Shown here piece after piece: positions 35,641-44,909 of a stretch of 64,000 bases of DNA. How positions within the stretch are numbered: position 1 is the stretch's first letter; each line of letters starts with the position of its first letter. The notes under the pieces are model-generated. The model was not told the origin of the DNA. It searched no databases and saw nothing but the letters and a program-made list of their open reading frames with translations. The translations under genes were made by a program, and so were the position numbers. The DNA is from an uncultured Oscillospiraceae bacterium (lineage in GTDB: Bacteria; Bacillota; Clostridia; Oscillospirales; Acutalibacteraceae): contig URGJ01000002.1 in the NCBI GenBank assembly GCA_900547445.1, positions 62,001 through 126,000 of the forward strand. Direction: 5' to 3'.

Positions 35641-37182
35641 ATGATTTATGCAGAAGTTTCAGAAAACGGAAAAATAAAAGCATATGAATCCACCGTTTCC
35701 GACGGTGTGGAGTTTGAAAAGATTAAATTTAAATTTCCAAAAACTTGGGACGGATTTACAAAGACTGCTACCTTTGTAAATCTAGACGAAAAAGTCAGTA
35801 TCATATTGAATGGAGAAAGTAATTTATGCATTGGCGAGGATGAATGTTACATTCCGTACGAAGTGCTGAAATCACCTGAATTTACGGTGTCGGTTTTCGG
35901 AGCTTTGGGAGATAGGCGAGCCACCACAAGTCAAGCGAGAGTGATTGTAACAAAAAGCGGATATCAACTTGGAGATGCTCCGTCTGACCCGACACCAAGC
36001 GAATATGAGCAACTTATATCCATTACTGCCGAAACAAAAGCTATAGCACAGTCTGTGCGTAACGACGCTAATAATGGTATCTTTAAAGGCGAAAAGGGAG
36101 ATCAAGGAGTGAAAGGAGATAAGGGTGAGCCTTTTACATATGATGACTTTACAGCCGAGCAATTAGCCGCCCTTAAGGGTGAAAAAGGGGACAAAGGTGA
36201 CCGAGGTCTTCAAGGTGAAAAAGGAGATACGGGAGCCGCCGGCGCGCAAGGTATCCAGGGTGAAAAAGGCGCCGACGGCTACACTCCGCAAAAGGGAGTG
36301 GATTATTTCACGGAAGAGGATATAGCGGGGCTTAACATTCCCTCTGTCGACCAAACCTATTCCTCTACCTCTGAAAACGCACAGAGCGGTAAAGCTGTAG
36401 CAGAGGCTGTAACTCCTATGAGACAGACTATTACTATTGATACCCCTGTATGGGAAACACAGCCGACAATAAACGGTACTTTAAATGAAGAGTTTGTAAC
36501 TTGGAAAAGACAAGCATATTATATGACGCTTAAAAACACCGACGGAACAGCGCTTGAAAGCGGACAGTTTAAACTCAGTACCTCGCTTAACGGATACGCC
36601 TCTGCAATAGACCAAATTTTTACTTTGAACAGTTCGTCTATAGCGGAAAATAAACCGGTTGACTTTAAATCTATTTCCTCAGACAGAACTTCATTTGAAA
36701 TGAGAAATGCTGGAGTCAATGCTATTAAAATAAAACCTAAAAATCTGAAATCACAGAGATATGTTTTCTCCGTGTTTCAGTCTGCTATATCTAAATCTAC
36801 TACAGTTACTAGATATATATATTTAGTAAACGATTTGGAAGTGCGTCTAGGGAGTAATGCTGTTACATATTCACTTGTTGGCACTTATAACGGATATTCT
36901 GGATTTTTACTACAGGTAGTAAACTCTGGAGCTTCAGCTATGTTTAAAATTGGATATAGAATTCAAGTTGACAGAACAAATAACGGCTTAATCGCAAGTA
37001 TGGAAGGTTTAACTTCGTCAAGAGTATTAATTTCCCAAAAAGCCTTCAGTGATACGACAAAAGGAGTAAATAATTTAAAAGGAGAGAATATAAGTTATTT
37101 TGTATTGGGGACAAGTGGAGATAATCCTTCTGCCTTAATTTTCGGAAACGGCACAACGGTAACATTTGAAGAATTTGCATAA
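35641..37182 (+). CDS. Collagen-like tail-fibre/baseplate-type surface protein
   Basis: 513 residues. Residues about 1-110 form a beta-rich N-terminal domain like phage BppU/tail-fibre adaptors ([17 protein letters not shown]). Residues about 150-215 are collagen-like Gly-X-Y runs, many of the GEKGDKG type, interrupted once by a [12 protein letters not shown] segment. [18 protein letters not shown] near 243 is a module common in gut phage and surface fibres. A beta-rich C-terminal head follows. No signal peptide. Strong AAAGGAGG site. It stands alone with its own terminator; no other phage gene is near. Orphan tail fibre or co-opted surface filament. Confidence 0.8.
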   Translation: MIYAEVSENGKIKAYESTVSDGVEFEKIKFKFPKTWDGFTKTATFVNLDEKVSIILNGESNLCIGEDECYIPYEVLKSPEFTVSVFGALGDRRATTSQARVIVTKSGYQLGDAPSDPTPSEYEQLISITAETKAIAQSVRNDANNGIFKGEKGDQGVKGDKGEPFTYDDFTAEQLAALKGEKGDKGDRGLQGEKGDTGAAGAQGIQGEKGADGYTPQKGVDYFTEEDIAGLNIPSVDQTYSSTSENAQSGKAVAEAVTPMRQTITIDTPVWETQPTINGTLNEEFVTWKRQAYYMTLKNTDGTALESGQFKLSTSLNGYASAIDQIFTLNSSSIAENKPVDFKSISSDRTSFEMRNAGVNAIKIKPKNLKSQRYVFSVFQSAISKSTTVTRYIYLVNDLEVRLGSNAVTYSLVGTYNGYSGFLLQVVNSGASAMFKIGYRIQVDRTNNGLIASMEGLTSSRVLISQKAFSDTTKGVNNLKGENISYFVLGTSGDNPSALIFGNGTTVTFEEFA

Positions 37183-37208
37183 ATAAAGTTAATTAACAAT
37201 AAAATTAT

Positions 37209-37240
37209 CCCGTACATTATTAAGTGTACGGGAGTTTTTT
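37209..37240 (+). terminator. Terminator of the collagen-like gene
   Basis: CCCGTACA/TGTACGGG, 8-bp stem with an 8-base loop, then AGTTTTTT. Confidence 0.92.
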
Positions 37241-37264
37241 ATGAGTATTTTTCTAGTGCTTCGG

Positions 37265-37293
37265 TTGACATTATGTAGTTTTTGTGATAAAAT
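37265..37293 (+). promoter_or_regulatory. Sigma-A promoter of the pglE-pglC-pglD operon
   Basis: TTGACA at 37265-37270, 17-bp spacer, TAAAAT at 37288-37293. Identical hexamers and spacing to the pglF promoter at 28858, suggesting both drive one regulated set. Confidence 0.82.
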
Positions 37294-37380
37294 TTTATAA
37301 ATATATAATATACAAAATAGAAAGATTATCTTTAATTTTAACATTTGAACTTTAATACAGTAATGAGAGGTCAAAATGAT

Positions 37381-38604
37381 ATGAAAAGGTTTGACAATAA
37401 GATTTGGCTTTCGTCGCCTACAATGCACGGTGAAGAATGGCAGTACATAAAGCAAGCATATGATACCAATTGGATGTCAACGTTAGGAGAAAATATAAAT
37501 GAGGCTGAAAGGCTTGCCTGTGAAAAGGTTGGCTGCAAATATGCGGTTGCACTTTCCAGCGGAACCGCTGCTTTGCACCTTGCGGTAAAGCTTGCCGGGG
37601 TAAAACTTGAGGACAATGTTTTTTGTACCGATATGACATTTGCCGCTACCGTAAATCCTTTGCTTTATGAAAAGGCAAACCCTATTTTTATAGATACAGA
37701 GTACGATACCTGGAATATGGACCCGGCGGCGCTTGAGAAAGCTTTTCAGCTATATCCCGATACAAAGTTGGTAGTAATTGCAAATCTTTACGGCACACCG
37801 GCAAAGTTTGATGAGATAACGGCAATATGTGAAAGGCACGGCGCGGTAATAATAGAAGACGCTGCCGAATCGTTAGGCGCTACATATAATGGTAGACAAA
37901 CAGGTACTTTCGGTAAGTATAATGCAATTTCCTATAACGGCAATAAAATAATTACCGGTTCTTCGGGCGGTATGTTGCTTACTGATGATAAAGCTGCGGC
38001 AGACAAGGCGCGTAAGTGGTCAACTCAAAGTAGGGAGGCTGCTCCTTGGTACAATCATGAGGAGATAGGCTATAACTATCGTATGAGTAATGTTATAGCC
38101 GGAGTTGTAAGGGGTCAGTATCCGCACCTTGAGGAGCACATTGCCCGCAAGAAGGAAATTTATAACAGATACAAGAAAGGCTTAAAGGATTTACCTGTAA
38201 ATATGAATCCTTATGACGAGGTAAAATCGGAGCCAAACTTTTGGCTTTCCTGTCTGCTTATAGATAAGGATGCCATGTGCAAACAGGTGAGAAGCGATAA
38301 TGATGCTTGTTATGTAAGCGAGCCCGGTAAGTCGTGTCCGACAGAAATTCTCGAAACGCTTGCAAAGTACAACGCAGAGGGCAGACCTATCTGGAAGCCT
38401 ATGCATATGCAGCCTATATACCGTATGAATCCCTTTGTTACAAGTGAAGGCAACGGCAGAGGTACAACTAACGCCTATATCGCAGGCGAAGGAATAGATG
38501 TAGGTGCGGATATATTCAATCGAGGGCTTTGTCTGCCGAGCGATATAAAAATGACAGATGAAGAACAAGACAAAATAATCGAAATCATAAAATCCTGCTT
38601 TTAA
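37381..38604 (+). CDS. pglE: DegT/DnrJ-type aminotransferase (PglE-like)
   Basis: PLP enzyme adding the 4-amino group to UDP-4-keto-6-deoxy-GlcNAc in bacillosamine synthesis. 407 residues: SSPTMHGEEWQYI at the N terminus, ALSSGTAALHLAVKLAG near residue 57, DAAESLGATY near 162, PLP Lys in SYNGNKIITGSSGGML near 188, then GYNYRMSNV and RPIWKPMHMQPIY near 340 that matches Campylobacter PglE closely. The ATG at 37381 is preferred over upstream codons because GAGAGG precedes it and the family starts with this SPPxMxGxE pattern. First gene behind the promoter at 37265. Confidence 0.93.
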   Translation: MKRFDNKIWLSSPTMHGEEWQYIKQAYDTNWMSTLGENINEAERLACEKVGCKYAVALSSGTAALHLAVKLAGVKLEDNVFCTDMTFAATVNPLLYEKANPIFIDTEYDTWNMDPAALEKAFQLYPDTKLVVIANLYGTPAKFDEITAICERHGAVIIEDAAESLGATYNGRQTGTFGKYNAISYNGNKIITGSSGGMLLTDDKAAADKARKWSTQSREAAPWYNHEEIGYNYRMSNVIAGVVRGQYPHLEEHIARKKEIYNRYKKGLKDLPVNMNPYDEVKSEPNFWLSCLLIDKDAMCKQVRSDNDACYVSEPGKSCPTEILETLAKYNAEGRPIWKPMHMQPIYRMNPFVTSEGNGRGTTNAYIAGEGIDVGADIFNRGLCLPSDIKMTDEEQDKIIEIIKSCF

Positions 38605-38705
38605 GGGAGTGTTACACTACGGCAACTATTACCAAGGAAAACAAAAAAGAAGAATGCGTTACAACCGTTTCTAACGGAATTTACGCAAGATACATAAAAC
38701 GCCTG

Positions 38706-39317
38706 ATGGATTTTTTTCTGTCCTTTTGCGCGATAATAGTTCTCTCTCCGATTTTACTAATTCTTATAACAGTCGGAGCAATAGTTATGAAGGGCAATCC
38801 GTTTTTTCTTCAGGAACGGCCGGGTAAAAACGAAAATATTTTCAAGCTTATAAAATTTCGTACAATGACATGCGAAAAGGATAATGCGGGAAAACTGTTG
38901 CCGGATAATAAGCGCCTCACAAAGTACGGTAGATTTCTGCGCTCGACTTCACTTGATGAACTGCCTGAACTTATAAACATATTAAAAGGTGATATGTCTA
39001 TTGTGGGACCTAGGCCCCTTTTGCCGGAGTATTTACCATATTATACGGAAATAGAGAAACATAGACATGATGTTCGGCCAGGACTAACAGGCTTGGCGCA
39101 GGTGAGCGGACGGAACTCACTTTCGTGGGAAGAACGCTTTCAACTGGATTTATGTTATGTTGGAAGCATAAAATTTTCAAACGATGTTAAGATAATACTT
39201 GATACGGTGAAAAAAGTTTTAATAAGAGACGGAATAAGTTCGGGAACATCAGAAACTATGGAAGAGTTTGTCGGGACAAATAAAGAAGATAACGATAAGC
39301 AGGAGGCTGCGGTTTGA
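38706..39317 (+). CDS. pglC: Phosphoglycosyltransferase PglC-like (initiating sugar transferase)
   Basis: Transfers a phospho-sugar, here probably phospho-diNAcBac, from UDP to undecaprenyl phosphate, starting repeat-unit assembly. 203 residues from ATG 38706: re-entrant membrane helix (about 2-30), FFLQERPGKNENIFKLIKFRTM, catalytic Asp-Glu in SLDELPELINILKGDMS near 80, VGPRPLLPEYLP, RHDVRPGLTGLAQVSGRN. A C-terminal TMEEFVG is PglC-like. This start cuts into the conserved IKRLMDF; the frame is open upstream and the better start is an ACG at 38619, 9 bases behind GGGAG, adding 29 residues (ATITKENKKEE ... GIYARYIKRL). Overlaps pglD by four bases. Confidence 0.92.
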   Translation: MDFFLSFCAIIVLSPILLILITVGAIVMKGNPFFLQERPGKNENIFKLIKFRTMTCEKDNAGKLLPDNKRLTKYGRFLRSTSLDELPELINILKGDMSIVGPRPLLPEYLPYYTEIEKHRHDVRPGLTGLAQVSGRNSLSWEERFQLDLCYVGSIKFSNDVKIILDTVKKVLIRDGISSGTSETMEEFVGTNKEDNDKQEAAV

Positions 39318-39910
39318 ATCGTAAAGTGATTATTTTTGGTGCAGGTGGACACGCCAGAGTTATTGCGGATATTGTAAGGGCAAATAACGACACTATTATT
39401 GGTTTTCTTGATGATGATTCCGAAAAAGAAACGATAGGAACAATTTCAGAATATAATAAATATATTGATTCAGAGTTTGTTATAGGTATAGGAAATACGA
39501 ATGTTCGTGAATACATTTCCTCGTTCCCTGTGAAGTGGTATACGGCTATTCATCCATCGGCGGTTATATCGCCTTCTGTTGAAATAGAAGAGGGAACGGT
39601 AGTTATGCCTAATGCCGTTATAAATGCAAACTCCAAAATAGGAAAGCATTGCATTGTTAACAGTGGGGCGATTATCGAACACGATAATATAATAGGGAAT
39701 TTTGTACATGTTTCAGTTGGTGCAAAACTTGGCGGCACTGTAAACATTGGCATAAAATCATGGATTGGTATCGGTGCTACAATCATAAATAATATTTCCA
39801 TATGTGAGGATGCTATTATCGGAGCAGGTGCTGTTGTAGTTAAGTTTATTTTGCAACCAGGTACTTATATAGGAGTTCCAGCCTATAGGCACAAGGATAA
39901 TGTAGTATAA
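39314..39910 (+). CDS. pglD: UDP-4-amino-sugar N-acetyltransferase (PglD-like)
   Basis: Acetyl-CoA-dependent transferase completing UDP-N,N'-diacetylbacillosamine. 198 residues: N-terminal Rossmann part VIIFGAGGHARVIADI, then a left-handed beta-helix with hexapeptide repeats from about residue 85. The catalytic His is in EHDNIIGNFVHVSVGA near 120, matching Campylobacter PglD, and GVPAYRHK is the usual end. TTG start with AGGAGG upstream, overlapping the pglC stop. With pglF, pglE and pglC it gives the full diNAcBac set. Confidence 0.92.
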   Translation: MNRKVIIFGAGGHARVIADIVRANNDTIIGFLDDDSEKETIGTISEYNKYIDSEFVIGIGNTNVREYISSFPVKWYTAIHPSAVISPSVEIEEGTVVMPNAVINANSKIGKHCIVNSGAIIEHDNIIGNFVHVSVGAKLGGTVNIGIKSWIGIGATIINNISICEDAIIGAGAVVVKFILQPGTYIGVPAYRHKDNVV

Positions 39911-40010
39911 TATGATAATTGAGATTTCTTGGATTGTATAAATTTAGTATTAAAAAAATCTAAAATATTAACCCGGTATTTACCAAATTATTGTTTTTGG
40001 AGATATAATA

Positions 40011-41165
40011 GTGAAAGTATTGCAAATAGTAAAAACTGCTGATGGAGCCTTATGGGCTTTTGATCAGGCAAGGGCCCTTTCGGAACACGGTGTGGAAATT
40101 GTGACTGTTATTCCTGATAAAAACGGAAGAGTAGCAAAAAAATATATAGAAAACAATTTGAAAGTTTTATTTGAAAATCTATCGCTTCCGATTACAAAAC
40201 CTTGGATGCTCTTTTCAAGAATTTTAAAATTAAAAAAAATCATTAAACAAGAAAATCCGGATATAATTCATTGCCATTTCGTAACAAATATCTTAATGGT
40301 GAGAATAGCTTTAAGACACAACCGTATACCTACAGTATTTCAGGTGCCAGGACCTCTCCATATGGAATCTCAGATTATTAAAAAAATTGACATAATGACA
40401 TCAAGGAAAAATGATTTTTGGATTGGTGCATGTGAATATACAGTTTCTTTGTATGAGCAAGCCGGTGTTGATAAAAATCGTTTGTTTTTAGGTTATTACG
40501 GTGGTTATGGAGGTGATGTTTGCGATCAGTATCTAAAGGAAAATGATATTTTACATATAAAATACAATATACCGTCATCGGCGATTACGGTTGGAATGGT
40601 AAGTTATATTTATAAGCCTAAATGGTATGCAAAACAAAAACGAGGGATAAAAGGTCATGAGGACTTTATTGATGCTTTAAATATCGCATATGCCTCTAAT
40701 AAGAACCTAATCGGTATAATAATAGGAGGACCGTGGGGAAAATCCGAAAAGTATTTTGAAAAAATAAAAAATTATGCAGCTAATAACTGTTTGGCCCCCA
40801 TTATTTTTACAGGATACAGAAATGATATAAAGAATATTTACTGTGAATTAGATATAGTTGTGCATCCGTCGCACAGTGAAAATCTTGGCGGTGCTGCCGA
40901 AAGTTTAGCAGCGGGAAGACCGACAATAAGTACTGATGTTGGGGGATTTCCGGATATAGTAATTCCAAATGAAACAGGTATACTTGTTCATAAGGAAAAT
41001 CCTTCGGAACTCGCAAGTGCTATTTTATATATGGCAGAAAATCCCAGAGATGCTAATATAAAAGCAAAATTAGGTCAACAATTGGTGAGAAAACTTCTTG
41101 ATCTTGATTTATGTTCAGAACGTATTATTGATATATATAGGAGTATTTTAAAGACACATGACTAA
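40011..41165 (+). CDS. Glycosyltransferase, GT4-like
   Basis: GT-B fold transferase, 384 residues. The N-terminal acceptor domain has DIIHCHFVTN near residue 85; the C-terminal donor domain has the family-4 signature HPSHSENLGGAAESLAAGRP near 283, with the E...E pair, followed by TDVGGFPDIV and GILVHKENPSEL. GTG start with TTGGAGAT upstream. It adds one sugar of the repeat unit; the donor cannot be read from sequence. Overlaps the next gene by eight bases. Its AT-rich composition differs from the housekeeping genes, as is usual for capsule genes. Confidence 0.9.
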   Translation: MKVLQIVKTADGALWAFDQARALSEHGVEIVTVIPDKNGRVAKKYIENNLKVLFENLSLPITKPWMLFSRILKLKKIIKQENPDIIHCHFVTNILMVRIALRHNRIPTVFQVPGPLHMESQIIKKIDIMTSRKNDFWIGACEYTVSLYEQAGVDKNRLFLGYYGGYGGDVCDQYLKENDILHIKYNIPSSAITVGMVSYIYKPKWYAKQKRGIKGHEDFIDALNIAYASNKNLIGIIIGGPWGKSEKYFEKIKNYAANNCLAPIIFTGYRNDIKNIYCELDIVVHPSHSENLGGAAESLAAGRPTISTDVGGFPDIVIPNETGILVHKENPSELASAILYMAENPRDANIKAKLGQQLVRKLLDLDLCSERIIDIYRSILKTHD

Positions 41166-42441
41166 TCCGCGTATACTTGTTTTTACCGTCCCTTCGTGGA
41201 ATTCTAAAACAGGGGCAAATAGTTGGGCTTCTTTGCTTGAAAAGTACAATAACAAATATATTGCAAATATCTGTATCCGTGAGGAATACCCTGATAGCAA
41301 TGTTTGTTCAAGATATTTTGTTATTTCCGAAAATCGAATAATAAAATCCGTATTTAACAGAAAAGTTAAAACAGGCTATGAGATAGATAAAAAGTCAGTT
41401 AATAATCAGAATGCTAAAGATTTATCCGAACATAATGTAAGATACCAAAAAATGACTCGTAAGCGAAATTACTTTTTCCTTTTGGTACGCGAACTAATAT
41501 GGAAGTTCGGCAAATGGAAAACAAAAGAGTTAGATGAATTTTTGGACTCTTTTAAGCCGAATATTATCTTACATTCAATGGATGGATATATACATCTTAA
41601 TAGAATTATTGAGTATTCAATAAAAAGAACAAAAGCAAAGGCTATCGGGTATATTTGGGATGATAACTTTACATATATGCAATCATCTAAAATAGGTTAT
41701 AAAATTTACCGCTTTTTCCAGAGAAAGTCACTTAAAAAACTTGCGAAGAAAACCCAGGGCTTTTTTAGCATATCACAAAAAACAAAAGTCGAAGCGGATG
41801 ATTTTTTCAATATAGACTCTAAAATACTGACAAAACCACTTTATTCTATTCCGACAATAAGTGATGATACTGTTACAGTTCCGATAAAGTTTATCTATAC
41901 GGGAAACCTTTTGTACGGACGAAAGAAAAGTTTATTTAGTTTTTCCGAAGCTATCGGTCAATTATTGCCGGAGACCGTAACTTTAGATGTATACACACAA
42001 ACACTTCTGTCGGATTCTGAAATAGAGTTTTTAAAGGATAACGGATGTGTTGTTCATAAAGCGATTTCACAAAAAGAGGTTTTAAAGCTTCAAAGGGAAT
42101 CAGATGTTTTGCTGTTTTTGGAAGCTCTTGACGGTCCTAATGCGAAGACAGCAAGGTTATCTTTTTCAACAAAAATAACCGATTACCTTTCTGCAGGAAA
42201 AGCAATCTTTGCAATTGGTAATATGGATACCGCACCGATTGAATACTTTTTAGAAAACAAATCTGCTATTGTGGCTACTGATAGGAATCAAATTAAAGAG
42301 ATGTTAGTTAATTTAACAGATAATCCGGAGTTAATAAAACAGTATGCAATATCAGCAAAAGAGTGCGGTCTTAAGAATCATAATCCGAAAAAAATACAAG
42401 AATTGTTTGACAGTGAGATTTCAGCGGTATTAAATAACTGA
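41158..42441 (+). CDS. Glycosyltransferase, GT-B type (divergent)
   Basis: 427 residues. The N-terminal half is basic (KMTRKRNYFFLLVRELIWKFGKWK) and has PNIILHSMDGYIHLNRI. The C-terminal donor domain is recognisable as FIYTGNLLYGRKKS near residue 242, SDVLLFLEALDGPNAKTARLS near 318 and FSTKITDYLSAGKAIFAIG, the standard GT-B end pattern. The EX7E motif of GT4 is not complete, so the CAZy family is uncertain. Overlaps the preceding gene by eight bases and so is co-translated with it. Confidence 0.78.
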   Translation: MTNPRILVFTVPSWNSKTGANSWASLLEKYNNKYIANICIREEYPDSNVCSRYFVISENRIIKSVFNRKVKTGYEIDKKSVNNQNAKDLSEHNVRYQKMTRKRNYFFLLVRELIWKFGKWKTKELDEFLDSFKPNIILHSMDGYIHLNRIIEYSIKRTKAKAIGYIWDDNFTYMQSSKIGYKIYRFFQRKSLKKLAKKTQGFFSISQKTKVEADDFFNIDSKILTKPLYSIPTISDDTVTVPIKFIYTGNLLYGRKKSLFSFSEAIGQLLPETVTLDVYTQTLLSDSEIEFLKDNGCVVHKAISQKEVLKLQRESDVLLFLEALDGPNAKTARLSFSTKITDYLSAGKAIFAIGNMDTAPIEYFLENKSAIVATDRNQIKEMLVNLTDNPELIKQYAISAKECGLKNHNPKKIQELFDSEISAVLNN

Positions 42442-42498
42442 TAATTTACTAATTTGCAATAATTTGTAAATTGCATAATTTTTAGAGGTGTATAGACA

Positions 42499-43776
42499 GT
42501 GAAAGTAATGTGGGTTTCTACAGCAATAGTGGGTCCTATAGCACAAATACTTAATTCTGATTACAATCGTTCAAGCGGAACATGGATTACAAACGAATAC
42601 GATGAATATCCTAATAAGTCGGATATAGTATTCTTGTGCGGTACACGAAAAAAAATTGACGGGCTTTATGAGTATGCAAAAAACGAACACGGTGAAGCCT
42701 ATGGTGTAGAGCTGCCAACCCCTGCAACCGGAGTATTACCCGGAGAAAAATTTTTAAATGCAATAAGGACTATTATTGATAGAGAAAAGCCCGATATTAT
42801 TCATATTTGGGGGACCGAAACCTGTCTGCAAACGGCTGTTGCAATTGCTTCTCCTAATATTGCAAAAGTAGTATTTATTCAAGGTATTATCGGTATTCAT
42901 TCCCGCTATTGGAGCGGATATTTAAAACTTTCTAAAAGATATTTTGCGTCAATCAACGGAATCAAACACAAGTATACTGAAAAAATCCAAGGTCGTCTGT
43001 TTATTAGACAAGGTGAAATTGAAAAAAGAATTATTAAAGAATCGAAGCATGTGATTATAGACAATATGTTTTCGCAGGCTTATTGTGAGAGTATTGATAA
43101 ATCAATTCAATGTCACTATAAGAAGCTTAAAGCTAATACCGTGTTTCAAAATACCGTATGGAAATATGACGAGTGCGAAAAGGAATCATTATTCACTATT
43201 TACGGACCAAGACCAGATAAAGGATTACATCAGCTGTTAATTGGTTTAAATATTGTGAAGAGTAAACATCCAAATGTAGTGCTGAAAATTCCGGGATATT
43301 TTAGTTTTGATACAGATAATTATGGAAAAATAGTTAATAAAAATAAGCAATGTACACCCTTTGAGAATTGGTTGTTTGATTACATAACCCAAAACAATCT
43401 GCGGGATAATGTGATCTTTCTTGGTAAACTTTCACAGGAAGAAATGGCGAAAAATATTCAAAAATGTAATTTGTTTGTCAATCCTTCAATTATGGAAGTT
43501 CATTGTTTATCGTTAAGGGAAGCTATGACTGTGGGAGCTCCTTGTATTTCATCCGTTTGCGGAAGCGTTGTTGAATATCTTATAAATAAGGAAAACGGTT
43601 TTCTTTATCGCTATGAGGAACCTGAAATTTTGGCATTCCTGATTTCTATGTTATTAGAAAACCCTGAAACGGCCATTAATATCGGTAATAAGGCGCGGGA
43701 GTCTATGTTAAATAACAATAATAAAGTTACTTCTTTAACAGATATATATAATGATATTTTGAAGTCCTCGGAATAA
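42499..43776 (+). CDS. Glycosyltransferase, GT4-like
   Basis: GT-B transferase of 425 residues. HIWGTETCLQTAVAIAS near residue 110 belongs to the acceptor domain; the donor domain has SLFTIYGPRPDKGLHQLLIGL near 230, VIFLGKLSQEEMAKNIQKCNLFVNPSIMEV in pieces around 312-340, and the EX7E-type SIMEVHCLSLREAMTVGAPCIS, then GNKARES at the end. GTG start with AGAGGTG upstream. Sugar specificity unknown. Confidence 0.88.
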   Translation: MKVMWVSTAIVGPIAQILNSDYNRSSGTWITNEYDEYPNKSDIVFLCGTRKKIDGLYEYAKNEHGEAYGVELPTPATGVLPGEKFLNAIRTIIDREKPDIIHIWGTETCLQTAVAIASPNIAKVVFIQGIIGIHSRYWSGYLKLSKRYFASINGIKHKYTEKIQGRLFIRQGEIEKRIIKESKHVIIDNMFSQAYCESIDKSIQCHYKKLKANTVFQNTVWKYDECEKESLFTIYGPRPDKGLHQLLIGLNIVKSKHPNVVLKIPGYFSFDTDNYGKIVNKNKQCTPFENWLFDYITQNNLRDNVIFLGKLSQEEMAKNIQKCNLFVNPSIMEVHCLSLREAMTVGAPCISSVCGSVVEYLINKENGFLYRYEEPEILAFLISMLLENPETAINIGNKARESMLNNNNKVTSLTDIYNDILKSSE

Positions 43777-43816
43777 CTGATATTATAGTTAACTATATTG
43801 AATAAGGTAGGTTAAA

Positions 43817-44892
43817 ATGGCTGCATATATATTATTAAGTTTTTTACCTTTATTGGTAAGTTGCTTTTTTAAGGATTTAAATATAGATAAAAAACAAAAA
43901 AAGTATTTTCTAATAATAAGCGGAATTGCTTTAGTAGTGTTTTTAGGTTTGCGTGACAAATATATAGGCAGTGCGGATACATATAATTATTACAGCTTTT
44001 TCGAATATGCAAAAAGCAAATCAACATGGAGTGCTTTTCGTTCATATAAAGGTACGTATATGAGTGGATTTAAGGAAACAGAAATCGGTTTTCAGATTTT
44101 TGTTTGGCTTTTATCCAGGGTTACTTCAAACGGTCAGGTCATAATTGTAGTAACTGCTTTAATTTACACAGTAAGTCTAATGATATATATATATATCATA
44201 ACTCAGATGATGTTGTATTAAGCGTTGTTATGTATATAACATTAGGTATTATGTTTTTTGAAATGCAGGGTATGCGGCAATCTATAGCAATGAGCATTTG
44301 CTTATTATCTTATGAATCTTTAAAAAAGAACAAGTTCGTTCCGTTTGCTTTCTGGGTAATACTTGCTTGCTTTTTTCATAAGACGGCAATAGTTTTTTCG
44401 GTTCTTTGGTTGTTTAGAAAATTTACAATAAATCAAAAGCATTTATTTTATTTTTCAATATTAGGCGGATCAATACTTGTCTTTTGCAATAAAATTATAA
44501 GTATTGCAAATAATTTCTTTGAGATGGATTACAAAAATACAGTTGACGGCGGAGGTTTGGTTGCTACAAGTATTTATATACTCACAATAATTTTTGTGTA
44601 TGCTTTTGTGCCCAGAGATAGGATGGATCAAAAGTTTTCCCTAGCTTTTTATATGATGTTATTGGGATTAGTGTGCTATATAGTCAGATATTTCGGGGCG
44701 CAGGCTTCTGAAAGAATCAGCTTCTATTTTATGTTTTCCCAGTTGATAGTTTTACCAAATGCAATATGTTCAATGAGTAATGACAAGGAAAAAGCTGTTA
44801 CAAAAATGATTGTTGTATTACTTTCGATTGCTTTGATGATCTACCGATTGTCAGGGAGCGAACTTGTTCCGTATTCGCTTTTTTGGAAGTAG
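43817..44892 (+). pseudogene. EpsG/Wzy-type polysaccharide polymerase, out of frame at an (AT)7 tract
   Basis: Polytopic membrane protein joining repeat units. Frame one runs 43817-44221 (134 residues) with SADTYNYYSFFEYAK and FQIFVWLLSRVTS; it stops soon after 44196. The second frame continues 44197-44892 with GIMFFEMQGMRQSIAMSI, the EpsG hallmark, and FGAQASERISFYFMFSQL. Losing one AT unit at 44183-44196 joins them into about 357 residues reading LIYTVSLMIYIYHNSDD VVLSVVMY, a normal EpsG. The break is therefore at a dinucleotide repeat and could be a phase switch, a fixed mutation or an assembly error. It is the only polymerase candidate in the locus. Confidence 0.8.
44183..44196 (+). repeat. 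(AT)7 tract, possible slipped-strand switch
   Basis: Seven AT units in the polymerase reading frame. (AT)6 or (AT)9 would keep the frame open; (AT)7 ends it 8 codons later. This is the classic layout of a phase-variable contingency gene, not yet shown here. Confidence 0.6.
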
Positions 44893-44909
44893 TAAAAAAG
44901 AGGGGTATT

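Noticed and set aside
36080..36290. Collagen GEKGDKG runs as a DNA tandem-repeat artefact or CRISPR
   Set aside because: Repeats are in frame, vary at codon level and encode Gly-X-Y; there are no spacers of uniform length.
35641..37182. Prophage
   Set aside because: Only one tail-fibre-like gene; no integrase, terminase, capsid, portal or lysis genes anywhere in the window.
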